Assembly: GCA_024291935.2 (NCBI GenBank) | Contig: CM044310.1 | Coordinates: 119,050,213 to 119,114,212 of the forward strand | DNA: 64,000 nt | Source of the DNA: Okapia johnstoni | Lineage: Eukaryota > Chordata > Mammalia > Artiodactyla > Giraffidae | Direction of reading: 5' to 3' | Part shown: positions 11,478 through 30,015 of the stretch, piece after piece | Layout: each line of letters starts with the position of its first letter | Numbering within the stretch: the first letter of the stretch is position 1 | The notes under the pieces: generated by a model | What the model saw: only the letters and a program-made list of their open reading frames with translations | Told to the model about the DNA's origin: nothing | Databases searched by the model: none | Program-made: the position numbers and the translations under genes

Positions 11478-11876
11478 TAGTTTCAGATCTCCGCTTTCTA
11501 GGGGAAAATGAGTATTTGTGAGTTTAGAAAGAAAGGCTTCATGATGATTCGTTATGCTGGTAAGCTTTTTCTTCCTTGATGTACTCCGCCTCCTTCATTC
11601 TAGGTTACTGATAATTGTACAAGTTCTGTGGTATGAAATAGTTGCACCCTCTCTTAATTTCACATTCACACTACTTACTTTTGCCTTAGTACTACTTGAC
11701 CAGAATCTCAGGATCTGATTTTTAGGTGTTTGTTAGTATTCTCTGCTGGCTTTCAGGAAAGTATTTCGGGAAATTGTTTCCTAGAACAAAATAGTTTGTC
11801 GTCTTAACTGAATACATATTGGATTCGATACTAATGAATGTCTAACAATACAAATATTCCTTTCTCTGATCAACAG

Positions 11877-11969
11877 GGCTTGTATCTAAGCTGGATCTGG
11901 TCACCTTTCTGGAGCAATTGAAGGATCCCAGGAATATGAGGAGAATGGAGACAACAGCCATTTTCCAAG
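11877..11969 (+). CDS. KZNF-L KRAB-B box exon
   Basis: This 93-nt exon lies between a caacag acceptor (11871-11876) and a GTAGGT donor (11970). Read in phase 1 from KRAB-A it is open and encodes the usual KRAB-B pattern, with LDLVTFLEQLKDP followed by a Met/Arg-rich end. The distance from the KRAB-A exon start, 621 bp, is exactly the same in the right arm (30636 to 30015), so this intron has gained or lost nothing since duplication. The product would act in the nucleus as part of a repressor. Confidence 0.9.
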
Positions 11970-12811
11970 GTAGGTATGAATGGATGGAGATGATGACTCA
12001 GATGACAGGTCCAAGGAGCCGCGAGGAACTCATCCTTCGTCACATGGTTTCTGAAGATTTGCTTCCATGGAAATGGTTTTCGAAAACCTGGGTTTGTGTC
12101 TGCTACTGTCACAGAAATGTATCACCTGCCCCATTCTGTCCCTTAAATCATTCATGAATTCATCTCCAGTGATCACTTTTCTCCATCACAGTGTCAACTA
12201 AAAGTCTCCTCTTGGCTTGTGACAAACTGCATTCACTCTTTGCTCTTCGGTTTCTTAGGGGCCCTAGGAAAACTGCCCATTTCTGAGTAACTATATGACA
12301 CTCCTTTTAAAGTTTCTTTCTACTTCTAGACAGAAATGTGTGAGAAGAGTGGTAGACAAACTGCCAAACTTGTAGGAATACTGGGGACAGGTTTTTGTTC
12401 TCTGGTTTATAACTTCATATCCACTGGGAGCAACACATAGGACCTTCTAAAGAAATTTCAAATTCAAGTAATTTTTCACTGCAGAAAGTAAAACCTCGTG
12501 GAAATCAAAGAATGCACATCTCAGGTTGCCTTCAAAGTTTTTATTTTCATTATATGACCTCATATTAAATATCTTAAGTGTATTTGCCCCAATTCTAACT
12601 TGCTAAAATACTTTATTATATTCTATTACCTCATAGAATTTTAAAATAAATTGACATAAAAGTTTAACACATCTTCTACTATATTATTAATGGCTGATTC
12701 AAACTATGACAATTTTTAGGTTACATAAAGAAATCTTTTTTAAAAGTTCTAATTGGAATATAGCTGTTTTCCAATTTTGTACTCCAGTACAGCAAAGAGA
12801 ATCAATTATAC

Positions 12812-14480
12812 CTATCAGTCAGTTCAGTTCAGTTGCTCAGACGAGTCCTACTCTGTGATCCATGGTCTGCAGCAAGCCAGGCTTCCCTGTCCATCACCAA
12901 CTCCCAGAGCCTGCTCAAACTCCTGTCCATCGAGTAACTAATGCCATCCAACCATCTCATCCTATGTCGTCCCCTTCTCCTCCCATCCTCAGTCTTTCCC
13001 AACATCAGGGTCTTTTTCAGTAAGTCAGTTCTTCGCATTTTCGACGCTTAGCCTTCTTCATGGTCCAACTTTCACATCCATACATGACCATTGGAAAAGC
13101 CAAGCTTTGACTAGATGGACCCTTTGTCAGCAAAGGAATGTTTCTGCTTTTCAATATGCTGCCTAGGTTCATCATAGCTTTTCTTCCAAGGAGCAAGCGT
13201 CTTTTATTTTCATGGCTCTAGTCACCATCTGCAGTGATTTTGGAGCCCCAAAAGTTAAAGTTTCTCACTCTTTCCACTGTTTCTCCCACCGTTTGCCATG
13301 AAACTATCTGATTGGTGCCATGATCTTTGTTTTTTGAATGTTGAGTTTGAAGCTAGCTTTTTCAACCTCTTTCAGTTTCATCAAGAGACTCCTCAGTTCC
13401 TCTTTACTTTCTGCTATAAGGGTGGTATCATCTGTATATCTGAGATTACAGATGTTTCTCCCTGAAATCTTAATTGCAATTTGTGCTTAATCCAGCCCAG
13501 TATGTCACATGATGTATTGTGCATATAAGTTAAATAAACAAGGTGACAATATACAGCCTTGACGTACTCCTTTCCCAGTTTGGAATCAGTTCACTATCAC
13601 ATGTCCGGTTCTAACTGTTGCTTCTTGACATGCATACAGATTGCTCAGGAGGCAGGTAAGGTAGTCTGGTGTTCCCATCTCTTTAAGAATTTTCCACAGT
13701 TTCTTGTGATCCACACAATCAAAGGATGTGGTGTAGTCAATAAAGCAGATGTAGTTGTATTTCCAGAAGTCTCTTGTTTTTTGTATGATCCAAGGGATGT
13801 TTGCAATTTTGATTCTCTGGTTCCTGTGCCGTTTATCTTACGTACTCCTTCTCAGTTTGGAATCAGTTTCGTTGTCACATGTCGCTGGTTCTAACTGTGT
13901 GCTTCTTGACATGCAAACAGATTGCCCAGGAGGAAGGTAAGGTTGTCTGGTTTTCCCAGCTCTTTAAGAATTTTCCATAGTTTTCATGTGATCCACACAA
14001 TCAAAGGAGTGGTGCAGTCAATAAAGCAGATGTAGTTTTATTTTCCAGAACTCTCTTGCCTTTTTGTATGATCCAAGGGATGTTTAGGCAAGTTGATGTC
14101 TCTGGTTCCTGTGCCATTTATAAGCCAACTTGAACATCTGGAAACTCTTTGGCTTAGCACTGTTTAAAAGCCGTCGCTAGGAAAAAATTTGAGCCTTTGC
14201 TATTGTTTGAAATGAGGGAAATTGTGTAGTAAGTCTGAGCATTTTTTATGGCATTGCCTTTCTTTTATCATTTGGAATGAAAACCTGACCTTTTGCCGTT
14301 CCTTTGGCCACATCGCTGAATTTTCCAAATTTGCTGGTTTAATCCGAGTGCAATTTTAGCGTTATGATCTTTTAGGACTTGAAGTAGGTTCAGCTATAGT
14401 TCCTGTCACCTCATTAGCTTGTTGTAGTCATGCCTCCTAAGGCCGACATGACTTTGGACACCAGGATGTCTGTCTTACAA
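12812..14480 (-). mobile_element. BovB (RTE) LINE fragment, left arm, with a 288-bp internal duplication
   Basis: On the - strand this encodes the BovB reverse transcriptase and the typical 3' end, which appears at 12812-12850 as repeated gttcagttcagttg. It is 5' truncated and riddled with stops. Unlike the mirror copy at 27310-29070, it contains the block 13563-13850 twice, the second copy being 13851-14128 and differing from the first at many positions. Homology to the right arm ends at about 14480, where the G-rich zone starts. Confidence 0.88.
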
Positions 14481-14483
14481 GTG

Positions 14484-14743
14484 AGTGGAGGGGCACGGGT
14501 CAGTGGGGTGGGGGTGGGGGTGGGGAGGCTGGGGGGGGGGCCATGTAAGGGGGGGGGGGCCTTTTTGTGATGTGAGTGCGGCCAGGGGGGGATGGCGTGC
14601 TGGGGGGGGGGGTCTGCTCGGACTGTGGGCACGGGGGGGTGCGGGCGGGGGCGGTGGTGGACGCAGGCAAGGGGAGGGGGGGGGGGTCAGGGTGTGGCAA
14701 GGGGGGTGGGGATGGGGATGGGGTTGTGGGGGGCTGCCGGTTA

Positions 14744-14801
<58 letters not shown>

Positions 14802-14803
14802 CG

Positions 14804-14856
<53 letters not shown>

Positions 14857-14995
14857 GTGGGATAGATATTGAATTGTGATGGGGGGGAAAGAGGGATTGA
14901 TGTGGGGTTTTTGGTAGAGAGGTGGGTTGGGGGTTTTATTGATAGGGTTGGTGGGGTGAGTGGGGGTGTATTATTAATAGGATAAAGGTAATGTG
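14484..14995 (+). other. Poly-G block 1 (probable artefact)
   Basis: The segment contains uninterrupted G runs of 56 (14745-14800) and 45 (14806-14850), then 147 bases with no C (14852-14998). Homology to the right arm is good up to about 14480 and again from about 14999, so this block replaces about 300 bp of expected sequence. Long Gly-rich and Pro-rich ORFs across it are an effect of composition. Confidence 0.85.
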
Positions 14996-15439
14996 TGGCC
15001 CTCAGTTTCTGATTCCCATTCTGTGTCACTACATTTTGTAATTTTTCATATTGAAACATCTAAATAGAACCATATCTCAGAAACATGGGTGGCAAGAAAT
15101 AGGATTAAAAATTTATTAGGCAACCTAGGATTTGTGAAAGTGTTTGGTGTCTCCACTTAAATGAGTAGAAGCAATAAGTAATCATTCTATGGTCTAACGT
15201 CCTCTTCATTTCCGTGGGTCCATGTAGTTTAATCTTGCTTGTTTCCATCCAGAACCGTTTCTTTTGCCATCTTATTTTGTCCACTTTCTATTTGTGGTCT
15301 CTGTTTTGAAGGCTTAACAGGACCTACTTAGACTATGCTTCTGGTGTCTGCCCCTTGGTGGATGATTAAGTCTAAGAGGTTTGTGCCTAACTCTTGATTC
15401 GTGCTTTGATGGCTGTTAACGTGACCAGAGCCTGCGATA

Positions 15440-16600
15440 TCGGGAGGGGAGGGTGGGCCCCCTGGGGGGAGGGGGATATACTACTAACTAGCCCTCTCTC
15501 CTGGTGTCCTCGCCTCGCCTGTGCAATAGAGCCCCCATCGATCTATACTGGGAGGTTCTTGTTACTGGGGTGCCGGGGGGGGGGGGGGGGGGGGGGGGGG
15601 GCGAAGGGTATATCAGGGTAGGCTTGTGGGGGGGGGGGAGTGTGAGATGAGTGTGTCGAGTATTTCCCTGGGGGTGAGTGTGTAATCGAGAGGGTGGGGA
15701 AGGGGGGGAAAAGATCGTAGCACACGATCGAGCGATACCATCGTGATAATAGTGTGGGAAATACACAGGGAACATCACATAATGGGGACAGTGGGATACA
15801 GGAAAGTGGTGGCTCACGTGTGGTGGGACACATTGGAACACAATGTGTGATTGTTGGATGGAACAAGGATGGAATGGACTTAGGTGACAGGAACAACAGA
15901 GTGCACAGACATGGGACGAGTGGCGGGGAGAGAAGAAAAAAAGGTGTGAGACGTCTCTCTATTCTGGGGTATGAGGAGTTTGACACTACTAATTATGAAT
16001 GGCACAGTTGATCAAGGAGGAGGGGGGTAGGATTTGGAGAGGGTAGTGGGGGGGGATTTGAAGGGGGGGTGTCTTCTCTCTAAGGGGGGGGAGGATTGTG
16101 TGGGGAAGAGGGAGAGGGGGGAAAAAGGGGGGAGGAGGGACACGGATGAGAACACACAGGGTTGTGTGAGAGGAAGAGTTGAGAGAAGTTAGGGTAAATT
16201 TTAAATGGTGTGGGGTTGAGGTATGAAGGTGATTTTTAAGTAGGGGGTGGAAGAGAGGTGGAAAAGTATATCAGGACAGTTATCTCTATAACATGACAGG
16301 ACAGGGAGAAGGACACGGAATGATAGACAACATAATAGAGAGACAGGGGGATGGGGACAGGGGGGTAGGGGGGGAGGGGGGGGGGGGGGGGGGAGTTGGA
16401 AGGGATGTGGAGAGGAAATATAGAGATGAAAGGATGGTGGGGGAAGATGTGAATTATGATGAAGAGAATGGGGAGTGATAGAATGTAAAGAAATATGGAA
16501 TAAATAAAAAGGGGATGATGTTGGGGGTCATGGCCTCTCAGGCTGAATGTGCGGGCTGGGGTCAGCCTAAAGCACTAAGGAGGGGGGGGGGGGGGGGGAA

Positions 16601-16638
<38 letters not shown>

Positions 16639-17493
16639 AACCGTTCGATTGTTCTCTTCCCACTATGAGGATACGCCTTAGAGGTATGGGGTGGGTAGGT
16701 AGAGAAAGTGTGGGGGAGGGAGGAGGAGGTGGTTAAGAGAAGATAGGGATAAGGAATGATGGGAAAAAAAGTTAAATAGAAGAGAGGGGAGAGGAAGTGA
16801 AGGAGGAGTTGATGTGTACTTAACCGGGCTCAGCGGGATTTATTTATTGGCACAGGGTGGGGGGAGGGAGGGATCTCACTATATCATTGTGTTCCCTGGG
16901 AGAGGGGTGTTGTGCAGGACAACAGGGACACACGGACACATGTGGATAGTGTTGTTTACACACAATAGAGGAAATTGACAAAGGATGAGTGTGGAGGAGG
17001 AACGTGGGTTGGGGGTTATGTTGGATGATGGGGAAGAGTGTTGGAGGGTTTGGTGTGTACTGTATAGTATTGATGGTTTTTGGTAGGAGTGGGGTGTGGG
17101 ATGAGGGGGAGATGAGTTATGATGGGGATGGGGGGGGGGTGGGTGGAATTTGTTGATGATGGTTGTGTGGTATTGTTTGTGGGTGGTGAGTGTGGGGGAG
17201 GTTTGGGGGGGGGGGTGGGGGTGTGGGAGGGGGGGGGGGGGGGGGGGGGTGTTTTGTTTGGTTGTGTATGTTGTGTGGTGTGGGGGGTAGTTGTGGGGGG
17301 GGTGTGGTTTTGTTTTTTGGGTGTATGGGGTATATGTTGGATTATGGTGGGGATTTTTTTTGGGTTTTATGGTGGATTTAGGGTTTTTATTAAGTAGGAT
17401 GGAGGATGGTGAGGAATTGTTTGGTTGGGGGGTTGTTTTGTGGGAATGAAGGAGTTGGTTTATGTATGGGTGAAGATGAAAGAAAGTGTAAAA
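15440..17493 (+). other. G-rich, C-poor block 2 (probable artefact)
   Basis: About 2 kb of G/A/T-rich sequence carries G runs near 15573-15601, 16581-16598, 16603-16636 and 17231-17249. 17061-17493 contains no C. In the right arm the matching place holds an L1-like segment, intron, the finger-exon acceptor and the first ~360 nt of the finger exon. None of these can be recognised here, although the flanks align well on both sides. No gene is called in it. Confidence 0.85.
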
Positions 17494-17494
17494 C

Positions 17495-20115
<2,621 letters not shown>

Positions 20116-20800
20116 TAATGGAACAACTGATGGAAGAGGTTTGCCCTAAACATGCCTCAGAAAACACAAGAGTTTATACAAAAAATCTATAGAAATGTTA
20201 TAACAAATATATAGAAAGGTATTTAATCTAAAGTTAAATCGAAATATCAGACATATCAGACATACTAGGAAGCATTTCATCAATTTTCTTTTCAGAAGTT
20301 TCTCTGAAGCAGAATGACTGTAGGGAATACTCCAAACTTAAAACACATAGAAAATGGATATATTAGCATGAATCGTGAGATGAAGGTTGATGGTTAGAAA
20401 GTTGCAATTCTTAGCAATGTATGTATGCTTGTTAATAATGACGTGATTTGAGATTATTTGAAGGGAATGTAATTCAGCACTCAAGTAATCCATACTATGC
20501 TTTGTTTCTAGTGTGTTTGCAAACATAGAGTTTTTGATGCTTTATTAAAGGGGGGAGGGGGGAGGGGCCGGGGGGTGGTATTTGTGGCTAAAGTGGGCTA
20601 GAGGGGTGGGCCGATTAGAAGATGAAGGATACCATAATGTAAAATGTACAATAAACATGCAAATGGAGGTGTTTGGCATTGATGTGAAATATCTGGAGGT
20701 TGCCATGATGTAAGTGATCATTTAATCTTTCCTAAAGTAAGACAGAAGTTGGTTGTCAGGTTTCAAGAGTAATATCGTTAATTTGTAAGACACACACCAG
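20116..20800 (+). other. KZNF-L 3' untranslated/flanking segment (left arm end)
   Basis: The A/T-rich sequence after the KZNF-L stop aligns, inverted, with the flank of KZNF-R (22328 downwards to about 21800, more faulty) and with KZNF-T (59129 down to about 58480). A G-rich patch at 20548-20577 interrupts it. It aligns well to about 20800, and beyond that the inverted match to KZNF-T stops. Confidence 0.7.
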
Positions 20801-21200
20801 GGGGTATGAAGAGGGAAGTAGTAGGTGTGGGGGTGGAGGGTGTTTATGGATTATAGTGGGCGTGTGGGAGTGTATTAGTAGTATTGTTTAAGGTTTTGGT
20901 GGTGTTTAAAAAGTTTAGGGATGGTTGGGTGGTGTGATGAGGTTTGGGGGAAGTGGAAGATGGTGTGGGGGTGGGTTAATTTTGATATTGAGTATGAAAA
21001 TGTGGTGATTTTTGAGGTTTGAGGAGAGGTAGGGGGATGAGGTGGGTTGATGTGAATGTAAGTGGTTTTGGGGTGGGGGATTAGTGGGTTTGGTATGGGG
21101 TGGTTGTTTTGGGTTGGAGGGGGAGGGGGAAGGGTGGGGTTGTTTGTTTGTTAGATATATTATTATTATATTTTATTATGTGGTGAAAAGAGAAGAAATT
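20801..21200. other. Spacer at the centre of the inverted duplication, nearly C-free
   Basis: The left arm ends near 20800 and the right arm is recognisable from about 21200 by match to 58090 onward. Between them 20862-21200 has no C in 339 bases and is rich in G and T. No coding sequence or known repeat is visible. It may be spacer or badly called arm sequence. Confidence 0.65.
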
Positions 21201-22328
21201 CATTCATACAATCAACGGAGGGGGGGAAGGACACGAAAACATTCTGTGAGCTGAGAGGAGAGGAGGTATGTATCCAGGGCATCAATTTCACACATAGTTG
21301 AAATAAAACCTTTTACAATCCACGGTATGATCCATGATTAAATACAGATGAAAAGTACGGAGACAGATATTCAGTTTTTGATATAATGATGTCAGATCTG
21401 TGACTTTTACGGCTTACCAAACAAAGCCTAGGAAACACTTAGCAAGCATGATATACACTAATTCCATGCCTTTTCCAGCAGGGGTTTCTAATACATTTCT
21501 AGGTTATCATTGTCTTCAACGTTGTCAAGTAATAATCATGACTAGTGTTGATGTTAAGGGGGGGAAGGGTATTGGCAGTAAGGAGGGTGATAAAGGCTGG
21601 GGGGTCATGTGGGGGGGGGGGGGGGGGGTCCTTACGAAAGTTGACGAGTGGACGCAGTATAAGGGTAATTCATTAGGAGGGTCGTTAGGGGTGGGGGGTA
21701 GAGGGGTTTAATATTTGGTGGGATTGTAAAGGGATATGAAGGGCTTAAGAACTGAGGGGATATGATGGAATTAGGGTACGAGATGTATCTCTTGTTTATT
21801 TTGAGGATCTATATATTACATTATGGTATCCTTCATCTTCTAATGGACAATAGATAGAAATGGTTGCAACACAATATAAAACGCTAATCTTTAATAAAGC
21901 ATCAAAAATCTATGTTTGCAAACCAACGTCGATATTATTTCTGATGTTGTGGGGGGGGTTGAGACATTGATGCGGAAAGCTTCCCGTCAACACACAAAGG
22001 GGGAGTCGGGGGACGTATTAACAGCTACATACTTTATTTTGATTAGTGGATGTAATGAATAGGGGATGCGATATGGATTAGTTGTGTAATGTGGAGGAGG
22101 GGGTGGAGTTTGGAGTATTCCTACAGTCATTCTGCTTCAGAGAAACTTCTGAAAAGAAAATTGATGAAATGCTTTCTAGTATGCAGTCTCTGATATTTAT
22201 TTCGATTTAACTTTTGATTAAATACCTTTCTATATATTTGTTAAAACATTTCTATAGATTTTTTGTATAAACTCTTGTGTTTTCTGATGCATGCTTAGGG
22301 CAAACCTCTTCCATCAGTTGTTCCATTA

Positions 22329-25207
<2,879 letters not shown>

Positions 25208-25289
25208 CTGAAAGATACCAAATGGCAAGTAATTCTACCTGCTTTTCTCAGTGAATATCTTTAAAGATTTAGAAAAAATTGATGACCAT

Positions 25290-26960
25290 TAGCTAGTTTA
25301 AAAATAAAATGGAGACAGAAGGATCAAAATGGTAGAGCATTAGGCAGATGTGGAGATCCTCTCTCTCTCCACAAATGAATGAGAACTGAACAATTCTCAC
25401 AGAGCCCAGCGGAACACTAGCAGAGGCCCTTGGAAATCTGAAAGGACAAGAAAGATTCCTGTTGAGCCAGGCAGGACAAAAGAAAGAAGAAGGAAAAGGA
25501 AGAGGAGAGGAAGTGGGTTGGGCCTGCACCCCTGCAGGGAGATGAAAGTGAGGAGAGGTCTCCATATCCGAGGAAGCCCCTCACTGGGGGAGGTCAGTTT
25601 GGACAGAAGGAGAACCTCATTCTCTGTGGAAGAGACCACGGCAACCAGTGCGCAGGACAGAGTTGACCTGTACACAGGCTGCAGACCCCTGCCCTGCCCA
25701 CCCAGCCTGAGAGGCATGTCCACCAATACAGACAAGGGCTGGCTGCTGGAATGTGGGGTCTGGAGGGCAGACCCAGGCAGAGGACTGCTGTTGGCTATGA
25801 GGAGACATCCTGAAGAGATGGGAGTGTGGGAAGAGCTCTGCCAATGGGAATGCTTGAGGTGACGCCTGAACCACCATAGAGCAGAGTGCCGTTGGTGAGT
25901 GATGGCCAAAGAAGGAGCCCATTGCATCGCTTGTCCTTTATGCCGGCCCATCCTTGGCAGGACTACGAAGAACTCCACCTACGTAGGTCTTTCATCCCCC
26001 AGCCACGGCCTCCCCCATCGACCTCCTCCACAATCAGCAGACTCCTGGGCTCTGGGGCAGTCTCAGGAGCAGGCACCTGTGAGCTGGCCACAAGCACAGA
26101 TGGATCTGAAAGCACAGCTGAACCCCAGGGATAAGGAAGAAAAGCGGAAACCTCTCCTTGCAGCAACACAAGCCATGGTCTTACACCCACGCCCGGCTTT
26201 GCAACCTCAGCCCCTACAGAGCATGTGAGTCAACAACCAGGGCTCTCCCAGTCATGGCAGGTGTAGCTTTAGCAGCTGTACACTCTGTGGGCTCCTACAT
26301 AAGGGGCCAGGGACAGGACAGAGCCTGAGCTGCCCCGGAGCACCACAGCGGGTCCAGCTCCACGTTGAATGCAATCCCAGGACCTGACTTCTCTGAATCT
26401 ATGTGGTGACCTTGTGAAAACAACATCTGAGAGACACCAATGCCATGTGCCATCAGGCCCATGGTTCAGGTGGGCCAGAGCAGTGCCAACACTAGTATCA
26501 CATGAGCGCTCGCAGAACGCTTGAGAGGGGCCACCAGAGCACATCCCGAGGTGAACATCTCCAGAGGAGTAATACTCAGCGACTTTCCTCCCAGTGGGTG
26601 TGCTCCAGTCCCACCAGCCTGGCACCACAGAACAGAATCACAGCTAAGGATCAGATCTGGGGGCTCTATTGCACCAAGCAGGGAGCAGGCACCACCAGAG
26701 AGAGGGCAGTAACAACGACAGAACAATGGGGAAATAGCCCTGAATATCCACGGCAGGCTCTGGTCACAGTTAACAGCAATCAAAGCACAGATCAAGAGGA
26801 TAAGGGCACAAACCTCTAGACTAACCTCATCCACCAAGGGGCAGACACCAGAAGCAAGTCTAAGTAGGTTCCTGTAGCCTTCAAAACAGAGACCACAAAT
26901 AGAAAGCTGGACAAAATAAGATGGCAAAGAAACAGGTTCTGGAGGAACAAGCAAGATAAA
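25290..26960 (+). repeat. L1-like 5'-UTR segment, right arm
   Basis: This is an A/G-rich segment with no sustained ORF. It resembles the 5' untranslated part of mammalian L1 elements in its order of short blocks (cagagcccagcggaacactag, then ggacaagaaagattcc, then a GC-richer stretch). Near-identical copies lie at 61765-63380 and in part at 50090-50560, so it belongs to the duplicated unit. The L1 assignment is tentative. Confidence 0.45.
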
Positions 26961-27309
26961 ACCTACAAGGACCACGAAATGAAGAGGAGTTAGACAATCG
27001 AATGATTACTTATTGCTTCTACTCATCTTAAGTGGAGACACCAAACACTTTCACAAATCCTAGGTGCCTAATAATTCTTTAATCCTCTTCTTGCCACCCA
27101 TGTTTCTGAGAATGGTCTATTAGATGTTTCAATCTGAAAATTACAAATGATAGTGACACAGAATGAATCAGAAACTGAGGACACACAGGACAGTGTCCGA
27201 GGAAGATGAATACAAATAAGATAAACTTAATAAAGTGCTTGTTTTAAAAATTAAATAAGAAGAGAGTCTTTAAAACTATGATTGAAAGAGGGAACTCTAC
27301 TCCTTGCTC

Positions 27310-29070
27310 TGTGGTGACCTAAATGGGAAGGAAATCAATGCAATAGTAAAGGCTAGAGATCTCTTGAAGAAAATAAGAGGTAAGGGAATATTCATGCAAA
27401 GCTGGGAACAATAAAGGACAGAAACGGGATGGACCTAAAAGAAGCAGAAGACATTAAGAAAAGCTGGCAAGAATACATGGAAGAACTATACAAAAAAAAC
27501 CTTAATGACCCAGATAACCACGATGGTGTGATCACTCACCTAGTAACAGACGTCACTAAGTTTGGACGTCCTGGCGTCCAAAATCAAGTCGGCCTTAGAA
27601 GGCATGACTACCAACAAAGCTAATACAGGTGACAGAACTCTAGCCGACCTATTTCAAGTCCTAAAAGATCATAATGCTAAAGTTCTGCACTCGATAAGCC
27701 AGCAAATTTGGAAAACTCAGCAGTGGCCACAGGATCAGAAAAGGTCAGTTTTCATTCCAATGAAAAAGAAAGGCAATGCCAAAAAATGCTCAAACTACTA
27801 CACAATTTCCCTCATTTCAAACAATAGCAAAGGCTCAAAATTTTTTCCTAGCGAGGCTTTAACAGTACCTGAGCCGAGAGCTTCCAGATGTTCAAGTTGG
27901 ACTTATAAACGGCACAGGAATCAGAGATCAAATTGCCAACATCCCTTGGATCATACAAAAAGCAAGAGAGTTCTGGAAATACAACTACATCTGCTTTATT
28001 GACTACACCACAGCCTTTGATTGTGTGGATCACAAGAAACTGTGGAAAACTCTTAAAGAGATGGGAACACCAGACTACCTTACCTGCCTGCTGAGTAATC
28101 ACTATGCATGTCAAGAAGCAACAGTTAGAACAGGACATATGACAACAGACTGATTCCAAATTGGGAAAGGAGTATGTCAAGGCTGTATATTGTCACCTTG
28201 CTTATTTAACTTATATGCACAGTACATCATGTGACATACCAGGTTGGATTAAGCACAAATTGGAATCAAGATTTCAGGGAGAAATATCTGTAATCTCAGA
28301 TATACAGATGACACCACCCTTATAGCAGAAACCAAAGAGGAACTGAGGAGTCTCTTGATGAAACTGAAAGAAGAGGTTGAAAAAGCTGGCTTCAAACTCA
28401 ACATTCAAAAAACAAAGATCATGGCACCAGTCAGATCGATTCATGGCAAACGGTGGGAGAAACAGTGGAAACAGTGAGAGACTTTATTTTTGGGGGCTCC
28501 AAAATCAGTGCAGATGGTGACTACAGCCATGAAAGTAAAAGACGCTTGCTCCTTGGAAGAAAAGCTATGACGAACCTAGGCAGCATATTGAAAAGCAGAA
28601 ACATTACTTTGCTGACAAGGGTCCATCTAGTCAAAACTTGGTTTTTCCAGTGGTCATGTATGGATGTGAGAGTAGGACCATGAAGAAGGCTGAGTGTCGA
28701 AGAATTGATGCTTTTGAATTGTGGTGTTGGAGAAGACTCTTGAGAGTCCCTTGGACTACAAGATCACACCACTTCATCCTAAAGGAAATCAGTCCTGAAT
28801 ATTCATTGTAAGGACGGATGCTGAAGCTCTGATACTTTGGCCACCCGGTATGAAGAACTGACTCACTGAGAAAGACCCTGATGCTGGAAAAGACTGAGGA
28901 TGGGAGGAGAAGGGGACGACAGAGCATGAGATGGTTGGATGGCATTAGTTACTCGATGGACAGGAGTTTGAGCAGGCTCTGGGAGCTGGTGATGGACAGG
29001 GAAGCCTGGCTTGCTGCAGACCATGGATCACAGAGTAGGACTCGTCTGAGCAACTGAACTGAACTGACTG
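27310..29070 (+). mobile_element. BovB (RTE) LINE fragment, right arm
   Basis: The segment encodes most of the BovB reverse transcriptase domain, including the YTDDTT active-site block at about 28300-28320, and ends in the typical gcaactgaactgaactgac. Many stops and frameshifts interrupt it. It lies on the opposite strand to KZNF-R, in its KRAB-B to finger-exon intron. Mirror copy: 12812-14480. Direct partial copies: 43197-44213, 50930-51765 and 63690-64000. Confidence 0.9.
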
Positions 29071-29922
29071 ATAGGTATAAATGATTCTCTTTGCTGTACT
29101 GGAGTACAAAGTTGGAAAACAGCTATATTCCAATTAGAACTTTTAGAAAAGATTTCTTTATATAACCTAAAAATTGTCATAGTTTGAATCAGCCATTAAT
29201 AATATAGAAGATGTGTTAAACTTTTATGTCAATTTATTTTAAAATTCTTTGAGGTAATAGAATATAATAAAGTATTTTAGCAAGTTAGAATTGGGGCAAA
29301 TACAATTAAGATATTTAATATGAGGTCATATAATGAAAATAAAAACTTTGAAGGCAACCTGAGATGTGCATTCTTTGATTTCCACGAGGTTTTGCTTTCT
29401 GCAGTGAAAAATTACTTGAATTTGAAATTTCTTTAGAAGGTCCTATGTGTTGCTCCCAGTGGATACGAAATTATAAACCAGAGAACAAAAACCTGTCCCC
29501 AGTATTCCTACAAGTTTGGCAGTTTGCCTACCACTCTTCTCACACATTTCTGTCTAGAAGTAGAAAGAAACTTTAAAAGGAGTGTCATATAGTTACTCAG
29601 AAATGGGCAGTTTTCCTAGGGCCCCTAAGAAACCGAAGAGCAAAGAATGAATGCAGTTTGTCACAAGCCAAGAGGAGACTTTTAGTTGACACTGTGATGG
29701 AGAAAAGTGATCACTGGAGATGAATTCATGAATGATTTAAGGGACAGAATGGGGCAGGTGATACATTTCTGTGACAGTAGCAGACACAAACCCAGGTTTT
29801 CGAAAACCATTTCCATGGAAGCAAATCTTCAGAAACCATGTGATGAAGGATGAGTTCCCCTCATCTGAGTGAGAAGGATGGACCTCTCATCTCAGTCATC
29901 ATCTCCATCCATTCATACCTAC

Positions 29923-30015
29923 CTGGGAAAATGGCTGTTGTCTCCATTCTCCTTATATTCGTGGGATCCTTCAATTGCTCCAGAAAGGAGACAAGGTCCA
30001 GCTTAGATACAAGCC
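29923..30015 (-). CDS. KZNF-R KRAB-B box exon
   Basis: This 93-nt exon has the acceptor caacag on the - strand and a GTAGGT donor at 29922-29917. Read in phase 1 it is open and differs from KZNF-L by a few substitutions only (for example VSFLEQ for VTFLEQ). It lies 621 bp from the KRAB-A start as in the left arm. The finger exon follows 4.7 kb downstream, across the intron that holds the BovB. Confidence 0.9.

Noticed and set aside
14475..15059. Long Pro-rich (- strand) and Gly-rich (+ strand) ORFs
   Set aside because: They are produced by G homopolymers. There is no domain, splice context or conservation in the other arm.
15488..15986. Pro/Ser-rich - strand ORFs of 117-147 codons
   Set aside because: They lie in the low-quality G-rich block and have no counterpart in the right arm or KZNF-T segment.
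20338..20526. Conserved 62-codon ORF also seen at 58719-58907
   Set aside because: It is preserved only because the 3' flank was duplicated. It lacks coding features and lies antisense to the KZNF-L 3' region.
25397..26975. ORFs of 100-190 codons on both strands (also at 61781-63267 and 50041-50498)
   Set aside because: They lie in a repeated L1-like untranslated segment. Frames differ between copies and no domain is seen.
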